This document shows positions 27,103 to 36,664 of a DNA stretch of 64,000 bases, one piece after another. Position 1 is the stretch's first letter. Each line of letters begins with the position of its first letter. Where the stretch lies: assembly GCA_937907575.1 (NCBI GenBank), contig CALERN010000005.1:17103-81102 (forward strand). The letters run 5' to 3'. The notes under the pieces were generated by a model, which was not told the DNA's origin, did no database searches, and was given only the letters and a program-made list of their open reading frames with translations. This DNA comes from Lepagella sp002404675 (GTDB taxonomy: Bacteria > Bacteroidota > Bacteroidia > Bacteroidales > Muribaculaceae). Both the position numbers and the translations under genes were made by a program.

Positions 27103-30100
27103 ATGGCAAACGACACAAAGAAAATCAAGAAAGCCTTGCTCTTGGGCTCAGGGGCATTGAAAATCGGCGAAGCCGGCGAGTTTGACTACAGCGGCTCGCA
27201 GGCACTCAAAGCGCTCAAAGAGGAGGGTATAGAAACTATACTCATCAACCCGAACATCGCCACCGTACAGACATCGGAGGGGTTTGCTGACAGGATATAC
27301 TTCCTGCCAGTGACGCCGTATTTCGTGCGCAAGGTCATCGAGAAGGAACGCCCCGACGGAATACTGCTCGCTTTTGGCGGACAGACCGCGCTCAACTGCG
27401 GAGTGGCTCTCTACAACGAGGGAGTGTTTGACGAGTTCGGCATCACCGTGCTTGGCACGCCTGTAGAGGCAATAATTGCCACTGAAGACCGCGAGGTGTT
27501 CGTGCGCCGCCTCGACGAGATTGATGTCAAGACTATCAAGAGCGAGGCGGTGACAACTGTGGCGGATGCGGTTGCAGCGGCAGAGGAACTGGGTTATCCT
27601 ATTATCGTCCGCGCCGCATACGCGCTCGGCGGACTGGGCAGCGGCTTCTGCGACACTCGCGAGCAACTCGTTGCCCTGGCGGAAAAGGCACTCTCATTCT
27701 CGCCGCAGGTGCTTATAGAAAAGTCGCTGAAGGGCTGGAAAGAAGTCGAGTATGAGGTGATGCGCGACCGATATGACAACTGCATCACCGTCTGCAACAT
27801 GGAGAACTTCGACCCACTGGGCATACATACGGGCGAGAGCATCGTGGTTGCGCCGTCGCAGACATTGAGCAATGAGGATTACCATGCGCTGCGCAAACTC
27901 GCTATCAAAATCATACGCCACATAGGCATCGTAGGCGAGTGCAATGTGCAGTATGCCTACGACCCGCAGTCGATGGACTACCGTGTCATCGAGGTCAACG
28001 CCCGCTTGTCGCGCAGTTCGGCTCTTGCATCGAAAGCGACAGGCTACCCTCTGGCCTTTGTGGCTGCAAAACTGGGACTGGGCTACGGCCTGTTTGAGCT
28101 GAAAAACTCTGTCACCAAGTGCACATCGGCGTTCTTCGAGCCGGCGTTGGACTACATAGTCTGCAAGATACCGCGCTGGGATCTCGGCAAGTTCCACAAC
28201 GTGGCCCGCGAAATCGGCTCGTCGATGAAATCCGTCGGCGAGGTCATGGCGATAGGCCGCACCTTTGAGGAGGTTATACAGAAGGGACTGCGCATGATAG
28301 GGCAGGGGATGCACGGTTTCGTGGAGAACAAGCAGCTCGACGTGGCGGACATCGACAAGGCTCTCGCCGAGCCGACAGACAAGCGCATATTCGTCATAGC
28401 GCAGGCGCTGCACCGAGGCTATTCCGTTGAGCGCATACATGAACTGACCAAAATCGACCTCTGGTTCCTTCAGAAGCTGAACAATATAGTCACTACCTCA
28501 CGCGAACTGGACAAGTATGACAGCCTCGAGGCTCTGCCCGAAGATTTGCTGCGTCTTGCCAAGCAACAGGGCTTCAGCGACTTCCAGATAGCCCGCGCCA
28601 TATACGGCGACCGTATGCACAAGGAGAGCGAGCAGCTGAGCAACAGCGTCCGTGCATACCGCATCGCCAAGGGCATACGCCCCTTTGTCAAGCAGATAGA
28701 CACGCTGGCAGCCGAATACCCGGCACAGACCAACTACCTGTACCTGACATACAATGGCGACAGCGACGATGTGCAGTATTTGCATGACCATCGCTCGGTT
28801 GTCGTCCTTGGTTCGGGCGCGTACCGCATCGGCAGCTCCGTTGAGTTCGACTGGTGCGGCGTAAATGCGCTGCTGACAGTCGCCAAGGAGGGCTGGCGGC
28901 CGGTGATGATAAATTACAATCCTGAAACGGTCTCGACCGACTATGACATGTGTGACCGCCTGTATTTCGATGAACTTACATACGAGCGTGTCATGGACAT
29001 TCTGGAGCTGGAAACGCCTCACGGCGTGATACTCTCTACCGGCGGACAGATACCGAACAACCTCGCGATGCGCCTCGATGCCAGCGGCGTGAACATACTG
29101 GGCACACAGGCTCGTGACATTGACAATGCCGAAGACCGCAACAAGTTCTCGCAGCTGTGTGACAGCATAGGCGTTGACCAGCCGCGTTGGAGCGAATTGA
29201 CATCAATGGATGCCATCGGCCGCTTTGTCGATGAAGTCGGCTACCCCATACTCGTGCGCCCGAGCTACGTCCTCTCTGGCGCTGCGATGAACGTGTGCAG
29301 CAACGAGCAGGAGCTGGCACGTTTCCTCAAGCTCGCGGCGGATGTCTCCAAGCAGCACCCGGTTGTAGTGACCGAGTTCATTCAGGAGGCCAAGGAGATA
29401 GAGATGGATGCAGTGGCCCAGAACGGCCAAATCAAGCTTTATGCCATAAGCGAGCATATCGAGTTTGCGGGCGTCCACTCGGGTGACGCGACTATCCAGT
29501 TCCCGGCGCAGAAGATGTATGTGGAGACGATGCGCCGCATAAAGAAGATTTCAGGACGCATTGCCAAGGCTCTGCACATTTCCGGGCCGTTCAACATACA
29601 GTTCCTCGCCAAAAACAATGACATCAAGGTGATAGAGTGCAACCTGCGTGCTTCACGGTCATTCCCCTTCGTGTCAAAAGTCTCGAAGCAGAACTTCATC
29701 GATGCGGCAACGCGCGTCATGCTCGGCCTCGACGTGGAGAAGGCTGTCGGCACGGCTTTCGACCTCGATTATGTCGGCATCAAGGCCTCGCAGTTCTCGT
29801 TCTCGCGGTTGCAGGGCGCAGACCCGGTGCTTGGCGTGGATATGTCCTCTACTGGTGAGGTTGGGTGTATGGGAGACGACACCTCGGAGGCGATACTCAA
29901 ATCGATGCTCTCTGTGGGCTATACCATACCGCGCCACGGCGTGCTGATGTCATCAGGCTCGGCACGGCAGAAGGTTTCGCTGCTCGACTCCGCACGGCTG
30001 CTGCACCGCAAAGGATACACCATATACGCTACAGAGGGGACGCAGCGTTTCCTCAACGACAACGGCGTGCCGGCACTGCGTGCCTACTGGCCGTCTGAGG

Positions 30101-30333
30101 AACAGAAACCGCAAATAATTGAGATGCTACATAACCGCCAGATTGATTTGGTGGTAAATATACCCAAGGACTTGACTCCGAAGGAGTTGAGCAATGGCTA
30201 TATGGTGCGCCGCACGGCTGTTGACCTCAATATACCGCTGATAACGAACGCCCGCCTTGCCTCGGCATTCATCACCGCGTTCTGCACGCTCTCGCTCGAT
30301 GACATCAAAATCAAGTCGTGGGACGAGTATTGA
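27103..30333 (+). CDS. carB: Carbamoyl-phosphate synthase large subunit
   Basis: 1076 residues, the normal length. Two homologous synthetase halves are visible, starting at LLLGSGALKIGEAGEFDYSG and at VVLGSGAYRIGSSVEFDWCG, each with an ATP-grasp region (EVEYEVMRD; EIEMDAVAQNG) and E-x-N-x-R-x-S-R-S metal sites (EVNARLSRSS; ECNLRASRSF). The C-terminal allosteric MGS-like domain contains YATEGTQRFL. It forms the CarAB heterodimer with the preceding gene. Confidence 0.98.
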   Translation: MANDTKKIKKALLLGSGALKIGEAGEFDYSGSQALKALKEEGIETILINPNIATVQTSEGFADRIYFLPVTPYFVRKVIEKERPDGILLAFGGQTALNCGVALYNEGVFDEFGITVLGTPVEAIIATEDREVFVRRLDEIDVKTIKSEAVTTVADAVAAAEELGYPIIVRAAYALGGLGSGFCDTREQLVALAEKALSFSPQVLIEKSLKGWKEVEYEVMRDRYDNCITVCNMENFDPLGIHTGESIVVAPSQTLSNEDYHALRKLAIKIIRHIGIVGECNVQYAYDPQSMDYRVIEVNARLSRSSALASKATGYPLAFVAAKLGLGYGLFELKNSVTKCTSAFFEPALDYIVCKIPRWDLGKFHNVAREIGSSMKSVGEVMAIGRTFEEVIQKGLRMIGQGMHGFVENKQLDVADIDKALAEPTDKRIFVIAQALHRGYSVERIHELTKIDLWFLQKLNNIVTTSRELDKYDSLEALPEDLLRLAKQQGFSDFQIARAIYGDRMHKESEQLSNSVRAYRIAKGIRPFVKQIDTLAAEYPAQTNYLYLTYNGDSDDVQYLHDHRSVVVLGSGAYRIGSSVEFDWCGVNALLTVAKEGWRPVMINYNPETVSTDYDMCDRLYFDELTYERVMDILELETPHGVILSTGGQIPNNLAMRLDASGVNILGTQARDIDNAEDRNKFSQLCDSIGVDQPRWSELTSMDAIGRFVDEVGYPILVRPSYVLSGAAMNVCSNEQELARFLKLAADVSKQHPVVVTEFIQEAKEIEMDAVAQNGQIKLYAISEHIEFAGVHSGDATIQFPAQKMYVETMRRIKKISGRIAKALHISGPFNIQFLAKNNDIKVIECNLRASRSFPFVSKVSKQNFIDAATRVMLGLDVEKAVGTAFDLDYVGIKASQFSFSRLQGADPVLGVDMSSTGEVGCMGDDTSEAILKSMLSVGYTIPRHGVLMSSGSARQKVSLLDSARLLHRKGYTIYATEGTQRFLNDNGVPALRAYWPSEEQKPQIIEMLHNRQIDLVVNIPKDLTPKELSNGYMVRRTAVDLNIPLITNARLASAFITAFCTLSLDDIKIKSWDEY

Positions 30334-30354
30334 GCGGCACGTGGCAAAAACTAA

Positions 30355-31380
30355 ATGGAAATGAGTGACATCATACTCGGAATAGAATCCTCTTGTGACG
30401 ATACGTCGGCGGCTGTCATAGCCGACGGCGTATTGTTGAGCAATGTCATTGCCTCACAGCAGGTGCATGAGGCGTATGGCGGTGTGGTCCCGGAGCTGGC
30501 CTCAAGGGCTCACCAGCAGAATATACTGCCTGTTGTGAGCGAGGCTGTCCGTCAAGCCGGCATCTCGCTGGGGCAGCTGTCTGCCATCGCGTTCACACGC
30601 GGCCCCGGTCTGCTCGGCTCCCTGCTCGTCGGTGTGAGCTTCGCCAAGGCACTTGCTGTCTCGCTCGGGATTCCGACCGTCGATGTCAACCACCTGCACG
30701 GGCATATCCTCTCTCATTTCATCAAGACTGACAGCGATACGCAAGTCCCATCGTTCCCGATGCTCTGCCTGCTTGTATCGGGCGGAAATTCGCAGATTGT
30801 CCTGGTGCATTCCCCGTTTGACATGGAAATCATCGGACAGACCATAGACGATGCTGCCGGCGAGGCATTCGACAAATGTGCCAAGACGATAGGTTTGCCC
30901 TATCCGGGCGGCCCGCATATAGACCGGCTCGCACAGGATGGCGACACTAAGAAATTCAAGTTGGCGAAGCCTCATATTCAGGAATTTGACTATTCGTTTT
31001 CAGGTCTGAAAACGTCTTTTCTGTACACTGTCCGCGACGGCTTGAAGGCAGATGCCGGTTTCATTGAGCACAACAAGTGTGACCTTGCAGCGTCCTTGCA
31101 GCGCACGATAGTTGACATTCTTATTGACAAGTTCGGCAAGGCTATCGACGCGCACCCCGAAGTGCAGAACATTGCCGTTGCCGGCGGTGTTTCAGCCAAC
31201 TCCGCCGTACGGAAGGCTGTCGCCGAACTCGGTCAACGCAAGTGCTGTACTGCGTGGATTCCTCCTCGCAAGTTCACAACCGACAACGCGGCAATGGTTG
31301 CCATAGCCGGATATTACAAGTATCTGCGCCAAGATTTTTGTCCGCTCGATGCGCCGCCCTTTGCGCGAGTTAACATATAA
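30355..31380 (+). CDS. tsaD: tRNA N6-threonylcarbamoyladenosine transferase
   Basis: 341 residues. With TsaB and TsaE it puts the threonylcarbamoyl group on A37 of ANN-decoding tRNAs. Seen: ILGIESSCDDTSAAV, the metal-binding HLHGHILSH, LVSGGNSQ, DDAAGEAFDKCAK, GGPHID and VAGGVSANSAVR. Met1 or Met3 could start the protein. It follows carB by 21 bp, and its TAA shares a base with the next ATG (TAATG). Confidence 0.97.
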   Translation: MEMSDIILGIESSCDDTSAAVIADGVLLSNVIASQQVHEAYGGVVPELASRAHQQNILPVVSEAVRQAGISLGQLSAIAFTRGPGLLGSLLVGVSFAKALAVSLGIPTVDVNHLHGHILSHFIKTDSDTQVPSFPMLCLLVSGGNSQIVLVHSPFDMEIIGQTIDDAAGEAFDKCAKTIGLPYPGGPHIDRLAQDGDTKKFKLAKPHIQEFDYSFSGLKTSFLYTVRDGLKADAGFIEHNKCDLAASLQRTIVDILIDKFGKAIDAHPEVQNIAVAGGVSANSAVRKAVAELGQRKCCTAWIPPRKFTTDNAAMVAIAGYYKYLRQDFCPLDAPPFARVNI

Positions 31381-32189
31381 TGTTTAATCCCAAATCTCCT
31401 CTGCTTATGTCTGAGAACAACGCTTCCGCCCATACTGAGATGAACACCGAAATCCGCTACTTGGTGATTTACGGCTACACAAGCCGCGAACTCGCGAAAG
31501 TCATCAAGCATTTCAAGCTGCACCTGCCGGAGTATGTGAAGATGACAGTCCGCACGCAGAGCCTTGTTTCACGCATCACACTCACCGGTGTTGACAACAA
31601 GGTCGAGCTGCTGCGTTTCAATATGAACCGCTTCCAGCAGATGCTTGCAGATATTTTCAGCGAGGAGGTAATTTCGATGCAGGACAAGACGTTGCCGCAG
31701 GTGCTCGGAGAATTGCTCACCGAGCGTGAGCTGTCGGTTTCGTGTGCCGAGAGTTGCACGGGTGGCAACATTGCTCACCGCATTGTGCAGATACCGGGGT
31801 CGTCTGCATATTTCATGGGGAGCATAGTCAGCTATGCCAATGACGTTAAAGCAGGCGTGTTGGGCGTATCGCGCTCTGACATTGACAATTACGGTGCGGT
31901 CAGTGAGCCGGTGGTTGAGAGTATGGTGAAAGGCGTTTGCCGTCTGATGCGCACCGAGTGCGGCATTGCGACTTCGGGTATCGCCGGCCCTGACGGCGGA
32001 ACGAGGTTCAAGCCGGTGGGGACTGTGTGGATAGCGGCAAAATGCCTTGACCGCGTGGTGAGCGAGTGCGTACATTTCGACGGCGACCGGAATGAGGTGA
32101 TCGAATCTGCCACCAACCACGGTATGTTCATGCTTATGCGGCTGCTGCGTAATACATACGTTATGCAGGAGGATTTCACCGACGAGTGA
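31380..32189 (+). CDS. CinA-like protein: KH-type domain + NMN deamidase domain, no MoCF domain
   Basis: 269 residues. Residues 100-262 are the CinA C-terminal (PncC) domain, with AESCTGG (123-129), VSYAN, SGIAGPDGG (199-207) and VGTVWIA; PncC converts nicotinamide mononucleotide to nicotinate mononucleotide. Residues 24-97 resemble the KH-type middle domain of full-length CinA (LPEYVKMTVRTQSLVSRITLTG). The MoCF/pyrophosphatase domain that normally comes first, about 170 residues, is absent, and the frame cannot be extended because tsaD ends there. The start may be 31380 (coupled to tsaD), 31407 or 31440. Confidence 0.8.
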   Translation: MFNPKSPLLMSENNASAHTEMNTEIRYLVIYGYTSRELAKVIKHFKLHLPEYVKMTVRTQSLVSRITLTGVDNKVELLRFNMNRFQQMLADIFSEEVISMQDKTLPQVLGELLTERELSVSCAESCTGGNIAHRIVQIPGSSAYFMGSIVSYANDVKAGVLGVSRSDIDNYGAVSEPVVESMVKGVCRLMRTECGIATSGIAGPDGGTRFKPVGTVWIAAKCLDRVVSECVHFDGDRNEVIESATNHGMFMLMRLLRNTYVMQEDFTDE

Positions 32190-32240
32190 TGCGGCAAAAC
32201 GCTCCTGCATAATTCTCTGTATTGCTAAAACCCAATCAGT

Positions 32241-33557
32241 TCAATAGGCATTGAGCGACGCGAGCAGTTGTTCAAGATGTCGGTCTTTGTCTGAAATGCG
32301 CTTCAGGCGAGCCTCATACGCATCATAGTCTTCGATAGGACGAGCTGCAACACCAGACTCTGCAGCGGCACGTGCCACTGCGGACGCTACGGTTGTGAGC
32401 AGACGCGGGTCGAGCGGCTTGGGGAGGATGTAGTCGCGCCCAAACCCCATGCTTTTCGCTCCGTATGCTTCATCTACGACTTGCGGCACCGGACGGCGTG
32501 CAAGTTCTGCTATAGCGTGGACAGCTGCAATTTTCATTTCGTCATTGATAGCGCGGGCATGGCAGTCTAGTGCGCCACGGAAAATGTACGGGAAGCCAAG
32601 GACATTGTTTATCTGGTTCGGATAGTCGCTGCGGCCTGTGGCGACTATGATGTCATCTCGCGTCTCATGAGCGAGATGATAGTCAATCTCTGGATTCGGG
32701 TTTGCCAGGGCGAACACTATCGGTCTCGGAGCCATGGTTAGGAGCATTTCAGGGGTAAGGACATCGGCAACACTCAATCCGAGGAACAAGTCTGCTCCTT
32801 TGATGGCATCTTTCAGCGTGTGCAGACCGCGGTCTGTGGCAAATTCCCGCTTGTGTTCATTGAGTGCAGGGTTGTCCTTGCGGATTACGCCGTGCGAGTC
32901 GCACATGACGATGTTTTCCTTCTTCATACCCAACTTGCAGAACAGTTTCGTGCAGCTTATAGCAGCTGCTCCCGCGCCGTTTACAACCACCTGTATCTCG
33001 TCGATTTTCTTGTCCTGTATCTTAAGCGCATTGAGCAGGCCGGCAGATGATATTATTGCCGTGCCGTGCTGGTCATCGTGCATGACTGGTATGTTGCACT
33101 CCTCGCGCAGACGGCTTTCAATGGCAAAACATTCCGGTGCTTTGATGTCTTCGAGGTTGATGCCGCCGAATGTCGGCGCAAGGCTCTTGACGATGTCAAC
33201 AAATCTTTCGGGGTCTTTCTCGTCGATTTCTATGTCGAAAGCGTCGAGTCCGGAGAATATCTTGAACAGCAACGCTTTCCCCTCCATGACTGGCTTTGCA
33301 GCGTCAGCACCTATGTCGCCCAGTCCGAGGACGGCGGTTCCGTTGCTTATTACAGCCACGAGGTTGCCTTTGTCTGTATAGTCGTATGCCAAACCGGGGT
33401 TCTTTTCTATTTCCTTGCATGGGTAAGCCACGCCGGGGGAATATGCCAGCGACAGGTCGAGCTGGGTGGCATATTCCTTGGTTGGCACTACTTCTATTTT
33501 CCCGGGGTGCGGCTCGTTGTGATACCGCAACGCCATTTCCTTGGTTACTTCAGTCAT
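32241..33557 (-). CDS. Malic enzyme (oxaloacetate-decarboxylating malate dehydrogenase), short form
   Basis: 438 residues from ATG at 33557; the upstream open frame is not family sequence. It oxidatively decarboxylates malate to pyruvate and CO2. Seen: LSLAYSPGVAYPC, VISNGTAVLGLGDIG, INLEDIKAPECF, HDDQHGTAI, the nucleotide-binding VVNGAGAAAISC and ALANPNPEI. Many Bacteroidota malic enzymes are about 760 residues with a phosphotransacetylase-like C-terminal domain; this one ends after the catalytic part. It is convergent with the cinA-like gene. Confidence 0.93.
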   Translation of the reverse strand: MTEVTKEMALRYHNEPHPGKIEVVPTKEYATQLDLSLAYSPGVAYPCKEIEKNPGLAYDYTDKGNLVAVISNGTAVLGLGDIGADAAKPVMEGKALLFKIFSGLDAFDIEIDEKDPERFVDIVKSLAPTFGGINLEDIKAPECFAIESRLREECNIPVMHDDQHGTAIISSAGLLNALKIQDKKIDEIQVVVNGAGAAAISCTKLFCKLGMKKENIVMCDSHGVIRKDNPALNEHKREFATDRGLHTLKDAIKGADLFLGLSVADVLTPEMLLTMAPRPIVFALANPNPEIDYHLAHETRDDIIVATGRSDYPNQINNVLGFPYIFRGALDCHARAINDEMKIAAVHAIAELARRPVPQVVDEAYGAKSMGFGRDYILPKPLDPRLLTTVASAVARAAAESGVAARPIEDYDAYEARLKRISDKDRHLEQLLASLNAY

Positions 33558-33936
33558 CTTAGAATGTCCTTTATCATTTGTAGTACAACCATAGCGTGAA
33601 ATTGTTCTGTAGCCGCCATATACTATTAACATAGATTGTACTCTGGCATTGACGTATTGACGTAACTTTGACACGTTAAAGAACCTGGCAAACTGACAAA
33701 TCTGTAAGCGACAGTTATGCTGAAGTTGTCCGAAATTTTTTGCAATGCATTGATTGTCAGCCGATGCTGATTTGAGTTTGGCGGAAAAGTTTTCCGATTC
33801 GGTAAACTGTCAATAAATTTCCTCACTCGAAGCTGGCAAAAACCGGAAAATAATTGCTACATTTGCACATCAGTTTTTGAGGCTTCCTTGCGATGTCTCG
33901 AACGAGCAGTGTTGTAACAATTTATTTTATTCTTCT
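33558..33936. promoter_or_regulatory. Divergent regulatory region between malic enzyme and nrdD
   Basis: No gene is seen. Contents: a tandem TTGACGTA repeat (33649-33656 and 33657-33664), a perfect dyad CGGAAAA-G-TTTTCCG (33782-33796), and TACATTTGC (33858-33866), a good -7 element for nrdD with only TGG at the expected -33 place. No clear promoter for the malic enzyme was found. The dyad is a plausible operator for anaerobic or nucleotide control, but no regulator can be named. Confidence 0.55.
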
Positions 33937-36141
33937 ATGATACAGGTAGTTGAAAAACGGGATGGCCGTGTTGTCGGTTTCAATGAAGAGAAAATCAAGG
34001 CCGCTATCCGCAAGGCGATGCTCACCACAGAGAAGGGTGAGGACGAATCGCTCATACAGCGTATTTCCGACCATATAGCCATGACTGGAAAGGAACGCAT
34101 GACTGTTGAGGAAATACAGGACCGTGTGGAAATGGAGCTGATGAAGTCCAAGCGCAAGGAGGTGGCCAAACGCTACATCGCTTACCGCGACAAGCGTTCT
34201 ATCGCACGCCGCGCCAAGACGCGGGATCTGTTTCTGGAAATCATAGAGACCCGCAACAACGACATCACCCGCGAAAACGCGAACATGAACACTGATTCGC
34301 CGGCAGGAATGATGATGAAGTTTGCCAGCGAATCGACCAAGCCGTTTGTCGATGACTACCTGCTCTCTGACGAGACTCGTGCGGCGCTGAAGAACAACTA
34401 CATACACATACACGACAAGGACTATTACCCCACCAAGTCGCTGACATGCGTGCAGCACCCCCTCGACAAGATACTCAAGCATGGGTTCAACGCCGGTCAC
34501 GGCGAGTCCCGTCCAGCCAAGCGCATTGAGACCGCAAGCGTCATTGCCTGCATCTCGCTTGAGACCGCCCAGAATGAGATGCACGGAGGCCAAGCCATCC
34601 CGGCTTTCGACTTCTACCTTGCGCCGTTTGTCCGCAGCACTTTTGTAGAGGAAATCAAGATATTGGAGCGTGTAGCGGGTGCTGACATGAAGCGCCTGTA
34701 CGACTATGATGTCGAGGATTTCGTGGTCAAACCGCTTGACGGACTGAGCGGCGATGACCGGTATGTTACACATGCTGTCAACCGCACCGTGGAGCGCGTG
34801 CACCAGGCTATGGAGGCGTTCATCCACAACATGAACACAATTCATTCTCGCGGCGGAAACCAGGTCGTCTTCTCGTCAATCAACTACGGCACAGACACTT
34901 CAGCCGAAGGACGCTGCGTAATCCGCGAGCTGCTCCGCTCCACATACGAGGGTGTGGGCAATGGCGCAACTGCTATTTTCCCCATTCAGATATGGAAGAA
35001 GAAATGCGGCGTGAACTACCTGCCCGAAGACCGCAACTATGACCTGTACCTGATGGCGTGCAAGGTGTCTGCCCGCCGTTTCTTCCCGAATTTCCTCAAC
35101 CTCGACGCTACATTCAACCGTCATGAGCAGTGGCGTGCCGACGACCCTGAACGCTACCGTCATGAGGTAGCCACCATGGGATGCCGCACCCGTGTGTTCG
35201 AGAACCGTTTCGGCGAAAAGACTTCCATAGGACGCGGCAACCTTTCGTTCACTACCATAAATATAGTAAGGCTCGCCATCGAGGTTATGAAGATTGACGA
35301 CCCTAAGGAGCGCATCGACACATTCTTCCGCCACCTTGATGACACTCTCGAGATAACGGCTCGCCAGCTCGACGAGCGTTACCAGTATCAGAAGACTGCC
35401 CTTGCCAAACAGTTCCCGCTGCTGATGAAGTCGCTGTGGACAGGTGCGGAGTCGCTGAAGCCTACGGACACTGTCGAGAGCGTCCTGCCGCAGGGCACGC
35501 TCGGAATCGGCTTCATCGGCCTAGCAGAGTGCCTGATTGCACTTACAGGGCATCACCACGGCGAGAGCGACGAGGCGCAGCAGCTCGGGCTGAAGATAGT
35601 GTCGCACATGCGCGACCGCGCTAATGAGTTCAGCGAGCGGTTCAGCCACAATTATTCTATACTTGCTACGCCAGCCGAAGGGCTGTCGGGACGTTTCACC
35701 AGAATTGACCGCAAGGAGTTTGGCGTTATCGCTGGCGTAACTGACAAGGACTATTACACCAACTCAAACCATGTGCCTGTCTACTATCATTGTTCCCCTA
35801 AGCACAAGGCTGAAGTTGAGGCCCCGTATCACGACCTCACCCGTGGCGGTCACATATTCTATGTGGAGATAGACGGAGATGCAACCCACAACCCGAAAGC
35901 GATAATGCAGATTGTGGACTTGCTCGACAAGTACAATATGGGCTACGGCTCGGTCAACCACAACCGAAACCACTGTCCGAACTGCGGATATGAGAATGCG
36001 GACACGGATATGCACGAATGTCCCAAATGCGGCACTCGTTTTGAGACCATACAGCGCATTACCGGCTATCTCGTCGGGACTACCGACCGCTGGAACTCTG
36101 GCAAACTCGCTGAACTTGCCGACAGGGTAGTGCATAAATGA
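33937..36141 (+). CDS. nrdD: Anaerobic ribonucleoside-triphosphate reductase
   Basis: 734 residues from ATG at 33937 (MIQVVEKRDGRVV); a TTG 60 bp earlier would add non-family residues. It reduces NTPs to dNTPs with a glycyl radical. Residues 1-92 are an ATP-cone. The body contains ACISLETAQNEMHGGQAIPAFD and the C-terminal zinc site C680, C683, C695, C698 followed by RITGYLVG with the radical glycine near 710. Its stop overlaps nrdG by 4 bp, fitting a strict or facultative anaerobe. Confidence 0.96.
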   Translation: MIQVVEKRDGRVVGFNEEKIKAAIRKAMLTTEKGEDESLIQRISDHIAMTGKERMTVEEIQDRVEMELMKSKRKEVAKRYIAYRDKRSIARRAKTRDLFLEIIETRNNDITRENANMNTDSPAGMMMKFASESTKPFVDDYLLSDETRAALKNNYIHIHDKDYYPTKSLTCVQHPLDKILKHGFNAGHGESRPAKRIETASVIACISLETAQNEMHGGQAIPAFDFYLAPFVRSTFVEEIKILERVAGADMKRLYDYDVEDFVVKPLDGLSGDDRYVTHAVNRTVERVHQAMEAFIHNMNTIHSRGGNQVVFSSINYGTDTSAEGRCVIRELLRSTYEGVGNGATAIFPIQIWKKKCGVNYLPEDRNYDLYLMACKVSARRFFPNFLNLDATFNRHEQWRADDPERYRHEVATMGCRTRVFENRFGEKTSIGRGNLSFTTINIVRLAIEVMKIDDPKERIDTFFRHLDDTLEITARQLDERYQYQKTALAKQFPLLMKSLWTGAESLKPTDTVESVLPQGTLGIGFIGLAECLIALTGHHHGESDEAQQLGLKIVSHMRDRANEFSERFSHNYSILATPAEGLSGRFTRIDRKEFGVIAGVTDKDYYTNSNHVPVYYHCSPKHKAEVEAPYHDLTRGGHIFYVEIDGDATHNPKAIMQIVDLLDKYNMGYGSVNHNRNHCPNCGYENADTDMHECPKCGTRFETIQRITGYLVGTTDRWNSGKLAELADRVVHK

Positions 36142-36644
36142 AGCGAAACTACAATGTTATGAGGATAGTGCGCGGAACAACGGTCGATGGGCCGGGGTTC
36201 CGCACCTCCATATACCTTGCCGGTTGCAGACATCGCTGTCCGGGTTGCCACAATCCCTCGACTTGGGACGGCAATGCCGGCGAAGTGATGTCGCTTGACG
36301 AGATTTTGGACGTTGTCGAGGCGGAAGGCTATGACGTGACTCTCACAGGTGGCGACCCTCTATGCCATCCTGAAGCAACAGCTGTCCTTGCATCTGCGAT
36401 ACACCGGCTCGGTTTCGGCGTGTGGGTATATACCGGCTATACATGGGAGGAAATTAGCGCCAGCCCAGCTCTCTATGCCGCTGTAGCTGACGTTGACGCA
36501 ATAGTTGACGGCAAGTATGTCGAGAGGTTGCGCGACCCTGACTTGCTGTTCCGTGGTTCGTCAAACCAGCGTATACTCGCACTGACGCACAGCCACGACG
36601 GCTCAGTCACAGCTATGCCGTGGCATGACCCGTATGCGGTATGA
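36138..36644 (+). CDS. nrdG: Anaerobic ribonucleotide reductase activating protein (radical SAM)
   Basis: 168 residues. It makes the glycyl radical on NrdD using S-adenosylmethionine and a 4Fe-4S cluster. The cluster motif is C30-x3-C34-x2-C37 (CRHRCPGC), then HNPSTWD, TGGDPL and VDGKYVE. It starts inside the nrdD stop (ATGA). Confidence 0.96.
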   Translation: MKRNYNVMRIVRGTTVDGPGFRTSIYLAGCRHRCPGCHNPSTWDGNAGEVMSLDEILDVVEAEGYDVTLTGGDPLCHPEATAVLASAIHRLGFGVWVYTGYTWEEISASPALYAAVADVDAIVDGKYVERLRDPDLLFRGSSNQRILALTHSHDGSVTAMPWHDPYAV

Positions 36645-36664
36645 ATGTATGGCAATGGAATGGT

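Noticed and set aside
32241..33557. Truncated malic enzyme pseudogene
   Set aside because: The catalytic domain is complete with a normal end; short malic enzymes without the phosphotransacetylase domain are a known type.
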